From CAVVNP01 sp963800235 (GTDB lineage: Bacteria; Actinomycetota; Acidimicrobiia; Acidimicrobiales; Iamiaceae): 64,000 bases of DNA. The position numbers and the translations under genes are program-made. Of this stretch, positions 53,515 through 62,657 are shown piece after piece (the first letter of the stretch is position 1; every line of letters starts with the position of its first letter). Below the pieces are notes generated by a model. The model saw nothing but the letters and a program-made list of their open reading frames with translations. It did not search any database and had not been told where the DNA came from. The stretch covers positions 124,001 to 188,000 of the forward strand of contig CAWDAD010000003.1 in NCBI GenBank assembly GCA_963800235.1. The letters run 5' to 3'.

Positions 53515-54441
53515 TCAGCCCGGGAGGCGCCAGGTGCCCGACGCCGGGTCGTGGTCGGCCAGGCCGTCGGTCACGAGCGACCGGGCCACCCGCTCGGCCC
53601 GCTCGTCCTGCCCGGACCAGCCCATGGTGGCGGCCATGGCGCCGGCGCCGACCGGCCCGGCGCGGAGCGCGTCGAGCAGACGGCCCCGCCCCTGCCGGTC
53701 GGAGCCGTCGAAGCGCGACTGGCGGCCGCTCACGCCGGCGCTGCCGACCGCCGGATCGGGGTCGGGGCACCCGGCCCGGTACCAGGTGCAGCCCGCCCGG
53801 CAGGGACAGCCGTCGCAGCGCGGGGATCGGGCCGTGCACACCGTGGCGCCGAGGTCGAGCATCGCCTGGTTCCACGACCACCCCGAGCCGGTCGGCACCT
53901 CGGCGTCGGCCCGCCGCTGGGCCTCGGCCCGACCGAGCGGGCGGCCGCCCCACCGGGCCAGCACCCTGGCGGCGTTGGTGTCGAGCACCCCGACGTCCTG
54001 CTCGTGGGCGAAGGCCAGGACGGCCCGCGCCGTGTAGGGCCCGACCCCGGGGAGGGCCAGCAGGCCGTCGAGCGACCGCGGGAGGCGGCCGCCGTGGTCG
54101 GCGACGACGGCGGTCGCCGCCCGGTGGAGGTTCACCGCGCGCCGGTTGTAGCCGAGCCCGGCCCACCGCTGGATCACCGTGGCGACCGGCACGGCGGCGC
54201 AGACCGCCGGCGTGGGCAGCTCCGCCAGGAAGGCGCGGTACCTCGGCACGACCCGCGCCGCCTGGGTCTGCTGCAGCATGAGCTCGGCGACCAGCACCGC
54301 CCACGGGTCGCGCGTCTCGCGCCAGGGGAGGTCTCGCCGGTTGGCGCCGAACCAGGCGAGCAGGTCGCCGGAGCGACCCGACGCCGCCCGGCCGGGAGCA
54401 GGTGGGCCGGACGCCGAGGGCCGCGCTAGCTCCGGTGGCAC
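53515..54441 (-). CDS. mutY: A/G-specific adenine glycosylase
   Basis: 308 residues. It excises adenine opposite 8-oxoguanine. The catalytic Glu is in AELMLQQTQ, the helix-hairpin-helix is LPGVGPYTARAVL, and the catalytic Asp is in VGVLDTNAARVLARW. Four cysteines, C-x6-C-x2-C-x5-C in CTARSPRCDGCPCRAGC, hold the [4Fe-4S] cluster. GTG 54441 overlaps the upstream methyltransferase gene by 16 bases. A C-terminal region after about residue 225 is short, so the MutT-like domain is reduced. Confidence 0.95.
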   Translation of the reverse strand: MPPELARPSASGPPAPGRAASGRSGDLLAWFGANRRDLPWRETRDPWAVLVAELMLQQTQAARVVPRYRAFLAELPTPAVCAAVPVATVIQRWAGLGYNRRAVNLHRAATAVVADHGGRLPRSLDGLLALPGVGPYTARAVLAFAHEQDVGVLDTNAARVLARWGGRPLGRAEAQRRADAEVPTGSGWSWNQAMLDLGATVCTARSPRCDGCPCRAGCTWYRAGCPDPDPAVGSAGVSGRQSRFDGSDRQGRGRLLDALRAGPVGAGAMAATMGWSGQDERAERVARSLVTDGLADHDPASGTWRLPG

Positions 54442-55178
54442 CAGTACACGCTGGTGGTGTACGGCAGCGGGAACGGCTCGGGCCGGTCGGCCACCAGGTC
54501 GACCACCGCCGCCGCCAGCTCCGCCTGGTGCTCCTCGGTGTCGGCGGCGACGTAGCTGATCGACCGCACCCGGGCGGCCAGCAGGTCACGGGTCATGGGC
54601 TGCTCCCAGCGGACCTCGTGCAGCCGCAGCGCGGAGAACCCGTGCCCCTCGACCCCCACGGCCCAGTCGGTGTCCTCGTACCTCGACTGCGGGTGGTCGT
54701 GCCACCCGAGGACCCGGGACATCTCGCCGACCCACGGCGTCCGCTCGTCGCGCCGGTTCCAGAGCATCGCCAGGCCCCCGCCAGGGCGCAGCACGCGCCG
54801 GATCTCGGCCATGGCCAGGTCGACGTCGAACCAGTGGAACGCCTGGGCGACGGTGACCGCGTCGACCGACTCGTCCCCGAGCGGGATCGCCTCGGCGGTG
54901 CCGTCGAGCACCTCGACGTCCGGGAGCACGACCTCGAGCTGGTGGCGCATGCCGGCCACCGGCTCGACCGCGACCACGTCGGCACCGGTGCCGTCGAGGA
55001 GCCGGGTCAGCTTCCCGGTGCCGGCCGCCAGGTCGAGCACACGGGTGCGGGGGTTGATCGGGAGGTGGTCGATCAGGTGGTCGAACGCCGCCTGCGGGTA
55101 GCCCGGCCGGCCCCGCTCGTAGTCGGCGGCGCCCCGCCCGAACCCCTCGGCGGCGACGTCGTCGACCCCGCCGCTCAC
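54426..55178 (-). CDS. Class I SAM-dependent methyltransferase
   Basis: 250 residues from GTG 55178. Motif I is VLDLAAGTGKLTRLL, followed by VVAVEPVAGM, LDGTAEAIPLGDESVDAV and VLRPGGGLAMLWN. This is the common DUF/ubiE-like small methyltransferase group. GTG overlaps the MaoC stop, so it is co-translated with the hydratase. Its end overlaps mutY. Substrate unknown. Confidence 0.85.
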   Translation of the reverse strand: MSGGVDDVAAEGFGRGAADYERGRPGYPQAAFDHLIDHLPINPRTRVLDLAAGTGKLTRLLDGTGADVVAVEPVAGMRHQLEVVLPDVEVLDGTAEAIPLGDESVDAVTVAQAFHWFDVDLAMAEIRRVLRPGGGLAMLWNRRDERTPWVGEMSRVLGWHDHPQSRYEDTDWAVGVEGHGFSALRLHEVRWEQPMTRDLLAARVRSISYVAADTEEHQAELAAAVVDLVADRPEPFPLPYTTSVYWCHRS

Positions 55179-55693
55179 CCTTCGTCGGCCCAGATCGACT
55201 CGTCGTAGGGACGCTGTCGGGCGGGGGCGGCGTCGCGCTTCCAGACCATGACCTTGCGGCGGAAGTAGCAGACCTCCTCGCCCCGCTGGTTGATGCCCTT
55301 GGTCTCGACCGTGACGATCCCCCGATCGCCCTTGGAGGTCTCCCGCTTCTCGAGCACGCGGGTCTCGGCGTAGATGGTGTCGCCGTGGAAGGTCGGCTTG
55401 GCGTGCTTGAGGGTCTCGATCTCGAGGTTGGCGACCGCCGCGCCGCTCACGTCGGGGACGCTCATGCCGAGCACCAGCGAGTACACGAGGTTGCCCACCA
55501 CGACGTTCTTGCCGTGCACGGTCTCGTTCTCGGCGAACCACTCGTCGAGGTGCAGCGGGTGGTGGTTCATGGTGATGAGGCAGAAGAGGTGGTCGTCGTA
55601 CTCGGTGATCGTCTTCCCCGGCCAGTGGCGGTAGACGTCGCCGACCTCAAAGTCTTCGAGGTAGCGGCCGAAAGGACGTTCATGGGTGGTCAC
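55175..55693 (-). CDS. MaoC-family acyl dehydratase
   Basis: 172 residues from GTG 55693. The hydratase motif is ITMNHHPLHLDEWFAE, and the N-terminal YLEDFEVGDVYRHWPGKTI is typical. ETSKGDRGIVTVETKGINQRG is in the C-terminal part. It hydrates or dehydrates an acyl-CoA. It leads the MaoC-methyltransferase-mutY set with GGAGG about 11 bases upstream. The CoA substrate cannot be predicted. Confidence 0.88.
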   Translation of the reverse strand: MTTHERPFGRYLEDFEVGDVYRHWPGKTITEYDDHLFCLITMNHHPLHLDEWFAENETVHGKNVVVGNLVYSLVLGMSVPDVSGAAVANLEIETLKHAKPTFHGDTIYAETRVLEKRETSKGDRGIVTVETKGINQRGEEVCYFRRKVMVWKRDAAPARQRPYDESIWADEG

Positions 55694-55784
55694 GGCACGA
55701 GCCTCCAGCGAGTCGATCGGGGTGGGCGATGCTAGGCGTCCCCGGCGTGCACCCCGGCGCCCCGACCGAGGGGCGCCCCCGCCC

Positions 55785-58409
55785 ATGGGCCGGTTGACCG
55801 CGGCGCTCGACGCCGCCCTCCGCTGGATCGACCGCCAGCGCGCCGTCGACCGCAACCGGCCCGGACTGGCCCTGCTGGCGCGCCTGCCGGGCGTGCTGCT
55901 CGGCTTCGTGCTGCTGGCCGCGACCCCCGACCTGGGGCGGGGCAGCCTCGGCGTCGCCTTCGTGGTGCTCGGCGTGGCCTCGCTCAACGTCCTGGTGCAC
56001 CTCGAGCTGCTGCGGCGGACCGGCCGGGCGCTGGTCACCGCCGCGCTGGTCGACGGGCTGCTCTGCTGGTTCACCATCGCGGCCCTGCCGCGATCGGCGG
56101 CCGGGATCTCCCTGATGGCCCTCGCCCTGGTGGTCGGCTCCGTCTACCAGTACGCCCCGCAGGCCAGCCGGCTGGCCACCGGGGTCCTCACCGCCGGGGT
56201 GGTGCTGGGCTACGCCGGCGCCGGCCTCGTCGCCTGGCCGTTCTGGGCCGTGGCCTTCACCCTCGCCGCCGCCGCCACCCTGCTGCTCGTCACCGGCGTG
56301 GCGGCCAGCGGCCGGCGCCTGCGGGCCCGGTACGGCTCGCTGGCCGAGGGTCTCGACGTGGTGCTCTGGGAGGCCGACCCGGTCACCCTCGAGTACACGT
56401 TCGTGAGCGCGCAGTCCGAGCAGATCCTGGGCCGGCCGGCCGAGGCCCGCATCAGCGGCCCGCTCTGGACCGAGGTCGATCCCGGCGAGCGGACCGAGCT
56501 GCTGCGCACCCTGCAGGACCGCATCGAGCGCGACGAGCGCTGCGTCGACGTCGAGTACCGGGTCCACGTCGACGACCGCGCCATCGACCTGCAGGACCGC
56601 ATCTCCATCGACGTGGACGCCACCGGGCGGCCGACGCTCATCCGGGGCATCAGCGTCGACGTGACCGAGCTCCGGCGCGACGACCACGCCCAGCGGCAGT
56701 TCGCCGACCTGGTCGACCACATCGACACCGCCCTGATGATCCTCGAGGTCTGCGACGACCGGCTCGTGCTCGACGCCGCCAACCCCGCGGCCGAGCTGGC
56801 GGTGGGCCGGCCGCTGCAGGACATGCTCGGTCGGACGCTGCGCGAGGTCGTCCCCCACCTGCAGGACTCGCCGCTCATCCAGTCGCTGCTCGACGTGGCC
56901 GCCACCGGCGAGCCGCACTCGCGCGACGGGGTGCTGCTCGACGACCCCACGCTGCCGCAGCAGGTGTTCGCCGTCCACGCCTTCGCCCTCTCGTCGCGCA
57001 CCATCGCCCTGTCGCTCACCGACGTGACGAGCGCGTCGATGGCGGCCGCCGCCCTCCGCCGCCAGGCGCTGCACGACGACCTCACCGGCCTGCCCAACCG
57101 CAGCAAGTTCCGCATGTCGCTGGAGGAGGCCATCGACAGCCGTCCGGCGGTGACCATGCTCCTGCTCGACCTCAACCAGTTCAAGGAGGTCAACGACGCC
57201 CTCGGCCACCACCACGGCGACCTGCTGCTCGTCGAGGTGGCCCGGCGGCTCCGGGCCCAGGTGCCCACCGGCGAGCTGGTGGCCCGACTCGGCGGCGACG
57301 AGTTCGCCGTGCTCCTGCTCGACCACCCGACCATCGAGGACGCCGAGCGGGTGGCCCGCGAGATCCGGGCCGCCCTGGAGAAGCCGTTCGAGATCGGCAC
57401 CCTGGCGCTGCAGACCAACGCCAGCATCGGCATCGCCCGGTACCCGAACCACGCCGAGGACGCCGAGACCCTGACCAAGCGGGCCGACGTGGCCATGTAC
57501 CTGGCCAAGCGGACGGGCGTGGGCTGCTCGGTGTACACGCCCGAGCAGGACCAGTCGAGCGTCCGCAAGCTCACCCTCATCGGCGAGCTGCGGCGCGCCC
57601 TCGATGGGAACCAGTTCACCGTCCACTACCAGCCGGTGATCGACCTGCAGCGCGGGATCTGCCGCCAGGCCGAGGCGCTGGTGCGCTGGCACCACCCCGA
57701 CCAGGGGCTGCTGCTGCCCGACGAGTTCATCCGGCTGGCCGAGGTGTCCGGGATGATCCAGCCGCTCACCCGCTGGGTGCTGGAGCAGGCCATCGGCCAG
57801 GCCGCGGCCTGGCGCGCCGGCGGACGGCACCTGGCCATCGCCGTGAACCTGTCGGTCCGCAACCTCTACGAGCCGGACCTGACCGCCCACCTGGCCGACC
57901 TGCTGCGCGAGCAGGGCTTCCCGGCCGCGGGGCTCACCCTCGAGCTCACCGAGTCCGAGCTCATGGACGACCCCCACCAGGCCGGCGCGGTCATGCGCCA
58001 GCTCCACGAGCTGGGCGTCGGCACGTCGGTGGACGACTTCGGGAAGGGCTACTCCTCGCTCACGTACCTGAAGGACCTGCCCCTCCGGCAGCTCAAGATC
58101 GACCAGTCCTTCGTGGTGGGCGTGCGACGGCGCACCCGGGACCTCGCCATCGTCCGGTCGATGGTGGAGCTTGGCCACAGCCTCGGCCTCGAGGTGGTGG
58201 CCGAGGGCGTCACCGACGCCGACACGCTGGAGACCCTCGCCGGGCTCGGGTGCGACCTGGCCCAGGGCTTCCTGATCAGCCGCCCCCTGGACGGCGGTGC
58301 GCTGGTGGCGTGGCTGGACCGGAACCAGGAGCCGTCGGAGTACCCGTCCGACGTCGAGCCGCCCACCACCGCCGGGGAGCTGGTGGCGCCCCAGCGGGTG
58401 GGCCGGTAG
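55785..58409 (+). CDS. Membrane GGDEF-EAL cyclic-di-GMP protein with PAS domain
   Basis: 874 residues. Five or six N-terminal transmembrane helices (to about residue 175) are followed by two PAS-like domains (about 185-300 and 310-420). The GGDEF motif is intact (residues 503-507), the EAL motif is at 630-632 (AEALVRWHHP). No RxxD inhibitory site precedes GGDEF. The EAL domain retains ELTESELMDD and DDFGKGYSSL. It could both make and degrade c-di-GMP, or one side may dominate. It is divergent from the MaoC gene. Confidence 0.93.
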   Translation: MGRLTAALDAALRWIDRQRAVDRNRPGLALLARLPGVLLGFVLLAATPDLGRGSLGVAFVVLGVASLNVLVHLELLRRTGRALVTAALVDGLLCWFTIAALPRSAAGISLMALALVVGSVYQYAPQASRLATGVLTAGVVLGYAGAGLVAWPFWAVAFTLAAAATLLLVTGVAASGRRLRARYGSLAEGLDVVLWEADPVTLEYTFVSAQSEQILGRPAEARISGPLWTEVDPGERTELLRTLQDRIERDERCVDVEYRVHVDDRAIDLQDRISIDVDATGRPTLIRGISVDVTELRRDDHAQRQFADLVDHIDTALMILEVCDDRLVLDAANPAAELAVGRPLQDMLGRTLREVVPHLQDSPLIQSLLDVAATGEPHSRDGVLLDDPTLPQQVFAVHAFALSSRTIALSLTDVTSASMAAAALRRQALHDDLTGLPNRSKFRMSLEEAIDSRPAVTMLLLDLNQFKEVNDALGHHHGDLLLVEVARRLRAQVPTGELVARLGGDEFAVLLLDHPTIEDAERVAREIRAALEKPFEIGTLALQTNASIGIARYPNHAEDAETLTKRADVAMYLAKRTGVGCSVYTPEQDQSSVRKLTLIGELRRALDGNQFTVHYQPVIDLQRGICRQAEALVRWHHPDQGLLLPDEFIRLAEVSGMIQPLTRWVLEQAIGQAAAWRAGGRHLAIAVNLSVRNLYEPDLTAHLADLLREQGFPAAGLTLELTESELMDDPHQAGAVMRQLHELGVGTSVDDFGKGYSSLTYLKDLPLRQLKIDQSFVVGVRRRTRDLAIVRSMVELGHSLGLEVVAEGVTDADTLETLAGLGCDLAQGFLISRPLDGGALVAWLDRNQEPSEYPSDVEPPTTAGELVAPQRVGR

Positions 58410-58459
58410 GCGGCCGGACCACCCGCCCGTCTGAGTCGACCGCTCCGTCCGGGTCCTCG

Positions 58460-58465
58460 TAGCGT
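58460..58465 (+). promoter_or_regulatory. -10-like TAGCGT before the acyl-CoA dehydrogenase
   Basis: TAGCGT lies seven bases upstream of ATG 58473, without a Shine-Dalgarno sequence. Confidence 0.45.
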
Positions 58466-58472
58466 TGCCGCC

Positions 58473-60095
58473 ATGACCTCACCCGATCTGAGCGCCGCTG
58501 CCACCGTCGTCGAGCTCGCCTCCGGGATCGTCCAATCGGGCATCCGCACCCTGGCGACCTCGGGCTCGGTGGACGACGACCAGGTGCTGGCCTACGACGT
58601 CGCCCACGCCGCCGCCGCGGTCGAGACCGCCCGGTCCCTCCTCGACTACGGGGCCAAGGGCGACGCCGAGGGCGCCATCTGCTGCGCCTTCACCGCCGAC
58701 GCCGTGCACGACCTCGCCGGCAAGATCTTCGGCCGGGAGGAGACCTGGGGCGTCGAGCCGGGCGCCCTCGACGAGGCCCGGCCGTTCCTCGCCACCTACC
58801 GGTCGCCGGAGTTCCTGGCGTCCATCGACGGCGCCGGGCCCCGCCACCTCGACGACGACTTCGAGCTGGTGCAGGACACCTTCCGCCGCTTCGCCGACGA
58901 GAAGCTGGCCCCGGTCGCCGAGCACATCCACCGGGAGAACACCGACATCCCCGAGTCGATCATCTCCGGCATGGCCGAGATGGGCGGCTTCGGCCTCTCG
59001 ATCCCCGAGGAGTACGGCGGGTTCGGCACCGGCGGCGAGTCCGAGTACATCGGCATGGTCGTCGCCACCGAGGAGCTGGCCCGGGGCTCCCTGTGCGCCG
59101 GCGGGTCGCTGATGACCCGGCCCGAGATCCTCACCCGGGCCCTGGTCGCCGGCGGCACCGAGGAGCAGAAGCAGCGGTGGCTGCCGCAGCTGGCCAGCGG
59201 CGAGACGATGGGCGCGGTGGCGGTCACCGAGCCCGACTACGGCTCGGACGTCGCCTCGTTGAAGGTCGCCGCCACCAGGACCGACGGCGGCTGGCTCATC
59301 ACCGGGGTCAAGACCTGGTGCACCTTCGGCGCCCGCGCCGACGTGCTCCTGGTCCTGGCCCGCACCGACCCGGACAAGTCGGCCGGCCACCGGGGCCTCA
59401 CCCTCTTCTTCGTGCCCAAGCCCCGGGGCGAGGGCCACGGCTTCGAGTTCACCCAGGAGGCCGGTGACGGCGCCGTCGACGGGGGCACCGGCGCTCCCGG
59501 GGGCGGCACCATGGAGGGCCGCGCCATCGACACCATCGGCTACCGGGGCATGCACTCCTACGAGATCGCCTTCGACTCGTGGTTCGTGGCCGACGAGAAC
59601 CAGATCGGCGGCGAGGAGGGACAGGGCCGCGGCTTCTACTACCAGATGGCCGGGTTCGAGAACGGCCGGCTGCAGACCGCCGCCCGGGCCGTCGGCATCA
59701 TGCAGGCCGCCTACGAGTCGGCCCGGCAGTACGCCGACGACCGGGTCGTCTTCGGCCATCCCATCGCCGACTACCAGCTCACCAAGGCCAAGCTCGGCCG
59801 CATGGCGGTCATCATTCAGGGCGCCCGCCAGTTCAGCTACGTCGTGGCCAAGCTCATGGCCAAGGGCGAGGGCACCCTCGAGGCCTCGATGATCAAGGCG
59901 TACGTCTGCAAGGCCGCCGAGTGGGTCACCCGCGAGGCCATGCAGATCCACGGCGGGATGGGCTACGCCGAGGAGTACGACGTCAGCCGCTACTTCGTCG
60001 ATGCCCGGGTGCTGTCGATCTTCGAGGGGGCGGACGAGACCCTCTGCCTCAAGGTCATCGCCCGCCGGCTGGTGGCCGACGCCAAGGTGAGCTGA
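58473..60095 (+). CDS. Acyl-CoA dehydrogenase
   Basis: 540 residues. FAD and substrate blocks are MGGFGLSIPEEYGGFGTGGES, MGAVAVTEPDYGSDVASLKV, GVKTWCTFG and QIHGGMGYAEEYDVSRYFVD, with the catalytic base region SIFEGADETLCLKV at the end. The first 120 residues extend ahead of the usual N-terminal domain and look helical. It oxidises an acyl-CoA at the alpha-beta bond; the chain specificity is not predictable. Confidence 0.93.
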   Translation: MTSPDLSAAATVVELASGIVQSGIRTLATSGSVDDDQVLAYDVAHAAAAVETARSLLDYGAKGDAEGAICCAFTADAVHDLAGKIFGREETWGVEPGALDEARPFLATYRSPEFLASIDGAGPRHLDDDFELVQDTFRRFADEKLAPVAEHIHRENTDIPESIISGMAEMGGFGLSIPEEYGGFGTGGESEYIGMVVATEELARGSLCAGGSLMTRPEILTRALVAGGTEEQKQRWLPQLASGETMGAVAVTEPDYGSDVASLKVAATRTDGGWLITGVKTWCTFGARADVLLVLARTDPDKSAGHRGLTLFFVPKPRGEGHGFEFTQEAGDGAVDGGTGAPGGGTMEGRAIDTIGYRGMHSYEIAFDSWFVADENQIGGEEGQGRGFYYQMAGFENGRLQTAARAVGIMQAAYESARQYADDRVVFGHPIADYQLTKAKLGRMAVIIQGARQFSYVVAKLMAKGEGTLEASMIKAYVCKAAEWVTREAMQIHGGMGYAEEYDVSRYFVDARVLSIFEGADETLCLKVIARRLVADAKVS

Positions 60096-60168
60096 CCTGC
60101 CCCGGCGCCGGGTCCGCGACACCGTCGCGGACCTCCGCGGCCGGCTGGGCGACCGGGCGAGGAGCCGG

Positions 60169-61035
60169 GTGGCCCGCGCCGTGGCCGACGATCCCCGCCT
60201 GGGCGGCGTCGTGACGCCGGTCGCCCCGGAGCGGCCGGTCGTCACCACCTTCGCGGGCACCCCGGGGCCGCCCGCACCCGCCGACGGGGCCGCCGAGGAC
60301 GGGGCGGGTGCGGCCCGCTTCGACCCGAGGGCCGCGCCGGTGCCGCCGCCCGACCGCTGGGAGCTGCCCGACGAGGACGACCCGCAGGTGTACCTCGACA
60401 GCGGTGAGCAGGACGTGGCCACCATGGGCGCGGCGCTGACCCGCGCCGGCGCCCCGCTGGACCCGGACGGCCACGTGCTCGACTTCGGCTGCGGCTACGG
60501 CCGCATGCTGCGCTGGTTGCCACCCGGCCCGGCCGGGACCGCCTGGGGCGTCGACGTCGACGCCGAGCGGGTGGCGTGGGCCCGGTCCCACCTGTCGCCG
60601 CCCCTCCGGTTCACCACCACCTCGGCGCTGCCCCACCTGCCGTTCCCCGACGGTCGCTTCGACCTCGTCTACGCCGGCTCGACCTTCCCCCACCTCGGCG
60701 AGCTGGCCGACTCGTGGGTGCTGGAGCTCGGACGGGTCACCCGGCCCGGCGGCCACCTGTACCTGACGGTGTACGACGAGCGCACCGTGGAGCTGATCCT
60801 CGACGGCGACCAGAGCCCGGGGCTGGCGGCGGCGCTGCGCCGGCTCGACCGGGAGACCGGGGTGCTCACCTCCGACTGGGACGTGATCCAGCTCAGCCGA
60901 CGGCCCGGCGGCGCCCAGGTCTTCGTCCACCGCCGCTGGCTGGAGCGCACCTGGGGCCGGTGGTTCGAGCTGCTCGAGGTGGAGGCGGCCGCCCTCCACG
61001 TGCAGAGCGCCGTCCTGCTGCGGGCCCCGGGCTAG
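60169..61035 (+). CDS. Class I SAM-dependent methyltransferase
   Basis: 288 residues from GTG 60169, which has GAGGAG five bases upstream; a CTG 24 codons earlier is an alternative. Motif I is VLDFGCGYGRMLRWLP, then WGVDVDAERVAWAR, LPFPDGRFDLVYAGSTF and VTRPGGHLYLTVYD. The N-terminal 85 residues are Pro/Ala-rich. It may methylate a small molecule or lipid. Its end is only six bases from the convergent SGNH gene. Confidence 0.82.
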   Translation: MARAVADDPRLGGVVTPVAPERPVVTTFAGTPGPPAPADGAAEDGAGAARFDPRAAPVPPPDRWELPDEDDPQVYLDSGEQDVATMGAALTRAGAPLDPDGHVLDFGCGYGRMLRWLPPGPAGTAWGVDVDAERVAWARSHLSPPLRFTTTSALPHLPFPDGRFDLVYAGSTFPHLGELADSWVLELGRVTRPGGHLYLTVYDERTVELILDGDQSPGLAAALRRLDRETGVLTSDWDVIQLSRRPGGAQVFVHRRWLERTWGRWFELLEVEAAALHVQSAVLLRAPG

Positions 61036-61041
61036 CAGGCT

Positions 61042-61752
61042 TCAGCGGCCCTGCAGGGCGGGGGCCACCGAGGCCCACGTCTGCTTGGCGACCAGGGCGG
61101 CGCCGTCCTCGGTCAGGTGGAGGCCGTCGGCCACCCGCACGACGATCGGGCCCTCGGGGCTCGGCAGGGTGGGCGAGAAGCCGAACGGCGCCACCGTCCG
61201 GGCCCAGTCGATCAGGGTCACGCCCTGCAGCTTGCGGTACACGTCGTCGAGGACCTGGATCCGGGTCGGGTAGTCGGCGTAGGCCGGGTCCGTGGTCTTG
61301 GCCGGCGGGGTGACGACCCAGAACACCGCCGCGCCCTTCGCCTTCGCCCGGCTGACCAGGTCGCGGGCGGACCGCTCCCAGGCCTGGTACATCGCCGGCG
61401 AGTCCGGCGGGACGGGTGAGCCGTCCGCGGCGGTGAACGGACCCCGGTAGTTGCAGCACGCCTCGATCACCACGACCTTCGGGTGGTGGGCGTCGATCTG
61501 GGCGGTCAGGTCACGGCCCCACCGGCCGTGGTCGTCGAGCGGGCCGGTGCCCGATCCCCCGACGTAGACCGTCGACCAGCCCCGGTCGTTGAACTGGGCG
61601 TTCATCTCCTGCTGCGACTGGAACATCAGCGAGTCCCCGACCAGCAGGACCGTGCCCTTCCCCCGGTGCAGGTACGACCAGGCGAAGGTGCCGGCGGCGA
61701 CCAGCGCGATCGCCACCAGGGCGACGAGCAGCCGCTGGGCGGTCCGGCTCAT
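61042..61752 (-). CDS. Membrane-anchored SGNH/GDSL-type hydrolase
   Basis: 236 residues with one N-terminal helix (about LLVALVAIALVAAGTFAWSY). Block I is VLLVGDSLMFQSQQ (catalytic Ser), block III contains VVVIEACCNY, and block V is VRVADGLHLTEDGAAL, with the Asp and His of the catalytic pair. It probably faces the outside and removes or transfers acyl groups on surface molecules. No clear -10 element is visible. Confidence 0.85.
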   Translation of the reverse strand: MSRTAQRLLVALVAIALVAAGTFAWSYLHRGKGTVLLVGDSLMFQSQQEMNAQFNDRGWSTVYVGGSGTGPLDDHGRWGRDLTAQIDAHHPKVVVIEACCNYRGPFTAADGSPVPPDSPAMYQAWERSARDLVSRAKAKGAAVFWVVTPPAKTTDPAYADYPTRIQVLDDVYRKLQGVTLIDWARTVAPFGFSPTLPSPEGPIVVRVADGLHLTEDGAALVAKQTWASVAPALQGR

Positions 61753-61874
61753 CGAGGGCCACCGCGGAGGACGGGCGTCCCACCGGACGGCGGCGCGTCA
61801 AGCCCGGGGGGCGGCTCGCCGTGCACCCCGTGCTCATCGGCGGGTCGCGCCGCCGGTCGAGGGCTCTGTGGCAT

Positions 61875-62561
61875 TCAGCCGAGGTGCGCCCGCAGGAACG
61901 ACAGCGTGCGCGTCCAGGCCAACGAGGCGGCCTCGGGGTCGTGGGCCGCCGGGCGCGTGTCGTTGAAGAAGGCGTGCTGGGCGCCGTCGTAGACGAACAG
62001 CTCGACGTCGACGCCGAGACCGCGGAGGCGCGCCTCGAAGGCCTCGGCCGCGTCGGGCGCGAAGGCCCGGTCCTCGGAGGCGACGTGCAGCTGCACGGCG
62101 GCGGTCAGCCGTCCCCAGTCGGGTTCGCAGCGCTCCCACGGGATCACGCCGTAGAAGGAGGCGCAGGCCGCCACCCGACCGGGCTGCCGGGCGGCCAGCA
62201 CGAGGGCGAGCCCGCCGCCCATGCAGAACCCGACGGTGCCCACCGCGTCGCCCCGGACCTGCTCGTCGGCGATGAGGTGCTCGACCGCCCCGGCCAGCTC
62301 GGCGGCGGCGCGGTCGAGGTTGAGCGCCATCATCAGCTTCCCGGCCTCGTCGGGCTCCTCGGCCACCTCGCCGTGGTACAGGTCCGGCGCCAGCGCCACG
62401 AACCCCTCGGCGGCGAAGCGGTCGCACACGTCGCGGATGTGCGGCACGAGGCCCCAGTACTCCTGGATGACGACCACCGCCGGCCCGCTGCCCGTCTCCG
62501 GTCCGGCCCGGTAGCCGCGGACCGAGCCGCCCGCCACCTCGATCTCGACCAGGGCGCCCAC
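61875..62561 (-). CDS. Dienelactone hydrolase family protein
   Basis: 228 residues. The nucleophile is Cys113 in TVGFCMGGGLALVLA, the acid region VIQEYWGLVPHI carries the family Glu, and the His is in YDGAQHAFFNDTRP. It hydrolyses lactones such as dienelactone in relatives. The substrate here is open. GTG 62561 has TAGGGT six bases upstream. Confidence 0.9.
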   Translation of the reverse strand: MGALVEIEVAGGSVRGYRAGPETGSGPAVVVIQEYWGLVPHIRDVCDRFAAEGFVALAPDLYHGEVAEEPDEAGKLMMALNLDRAAAELAGAVEHLIADEQVRGDAVGTVGFCMGGGLALVLAARQPGRVAACASFYGVIPWERCEPDWGRLTAAVQLHVASEDRAFAPDAAEAFEARLRGLGVDVELFVYDGAQHAFFNDTRPAAHDPEAASLAWTRTLSFLRAHLG

Positions 62562-62567
62562 GGCGGC

Positions 62568-62573
62568 ACCCTA
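62568..62573 (-). promoter_or_regulatory. -10-like TAGGGT before the dienelactone hydrolase
   Basis: TAGGGT on the minus strand lies six bases before GTG 62561. Confidence 0.45.
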
Positions 62574-62657
62574 CCGGCGCGCCCTGGGCACCTCGGCGGC
62601 GGGTCCGCCGTTGGGGTGCTTGGAACGAGGGCGTCCGAGCTGCCAAGCTTGCCCGCC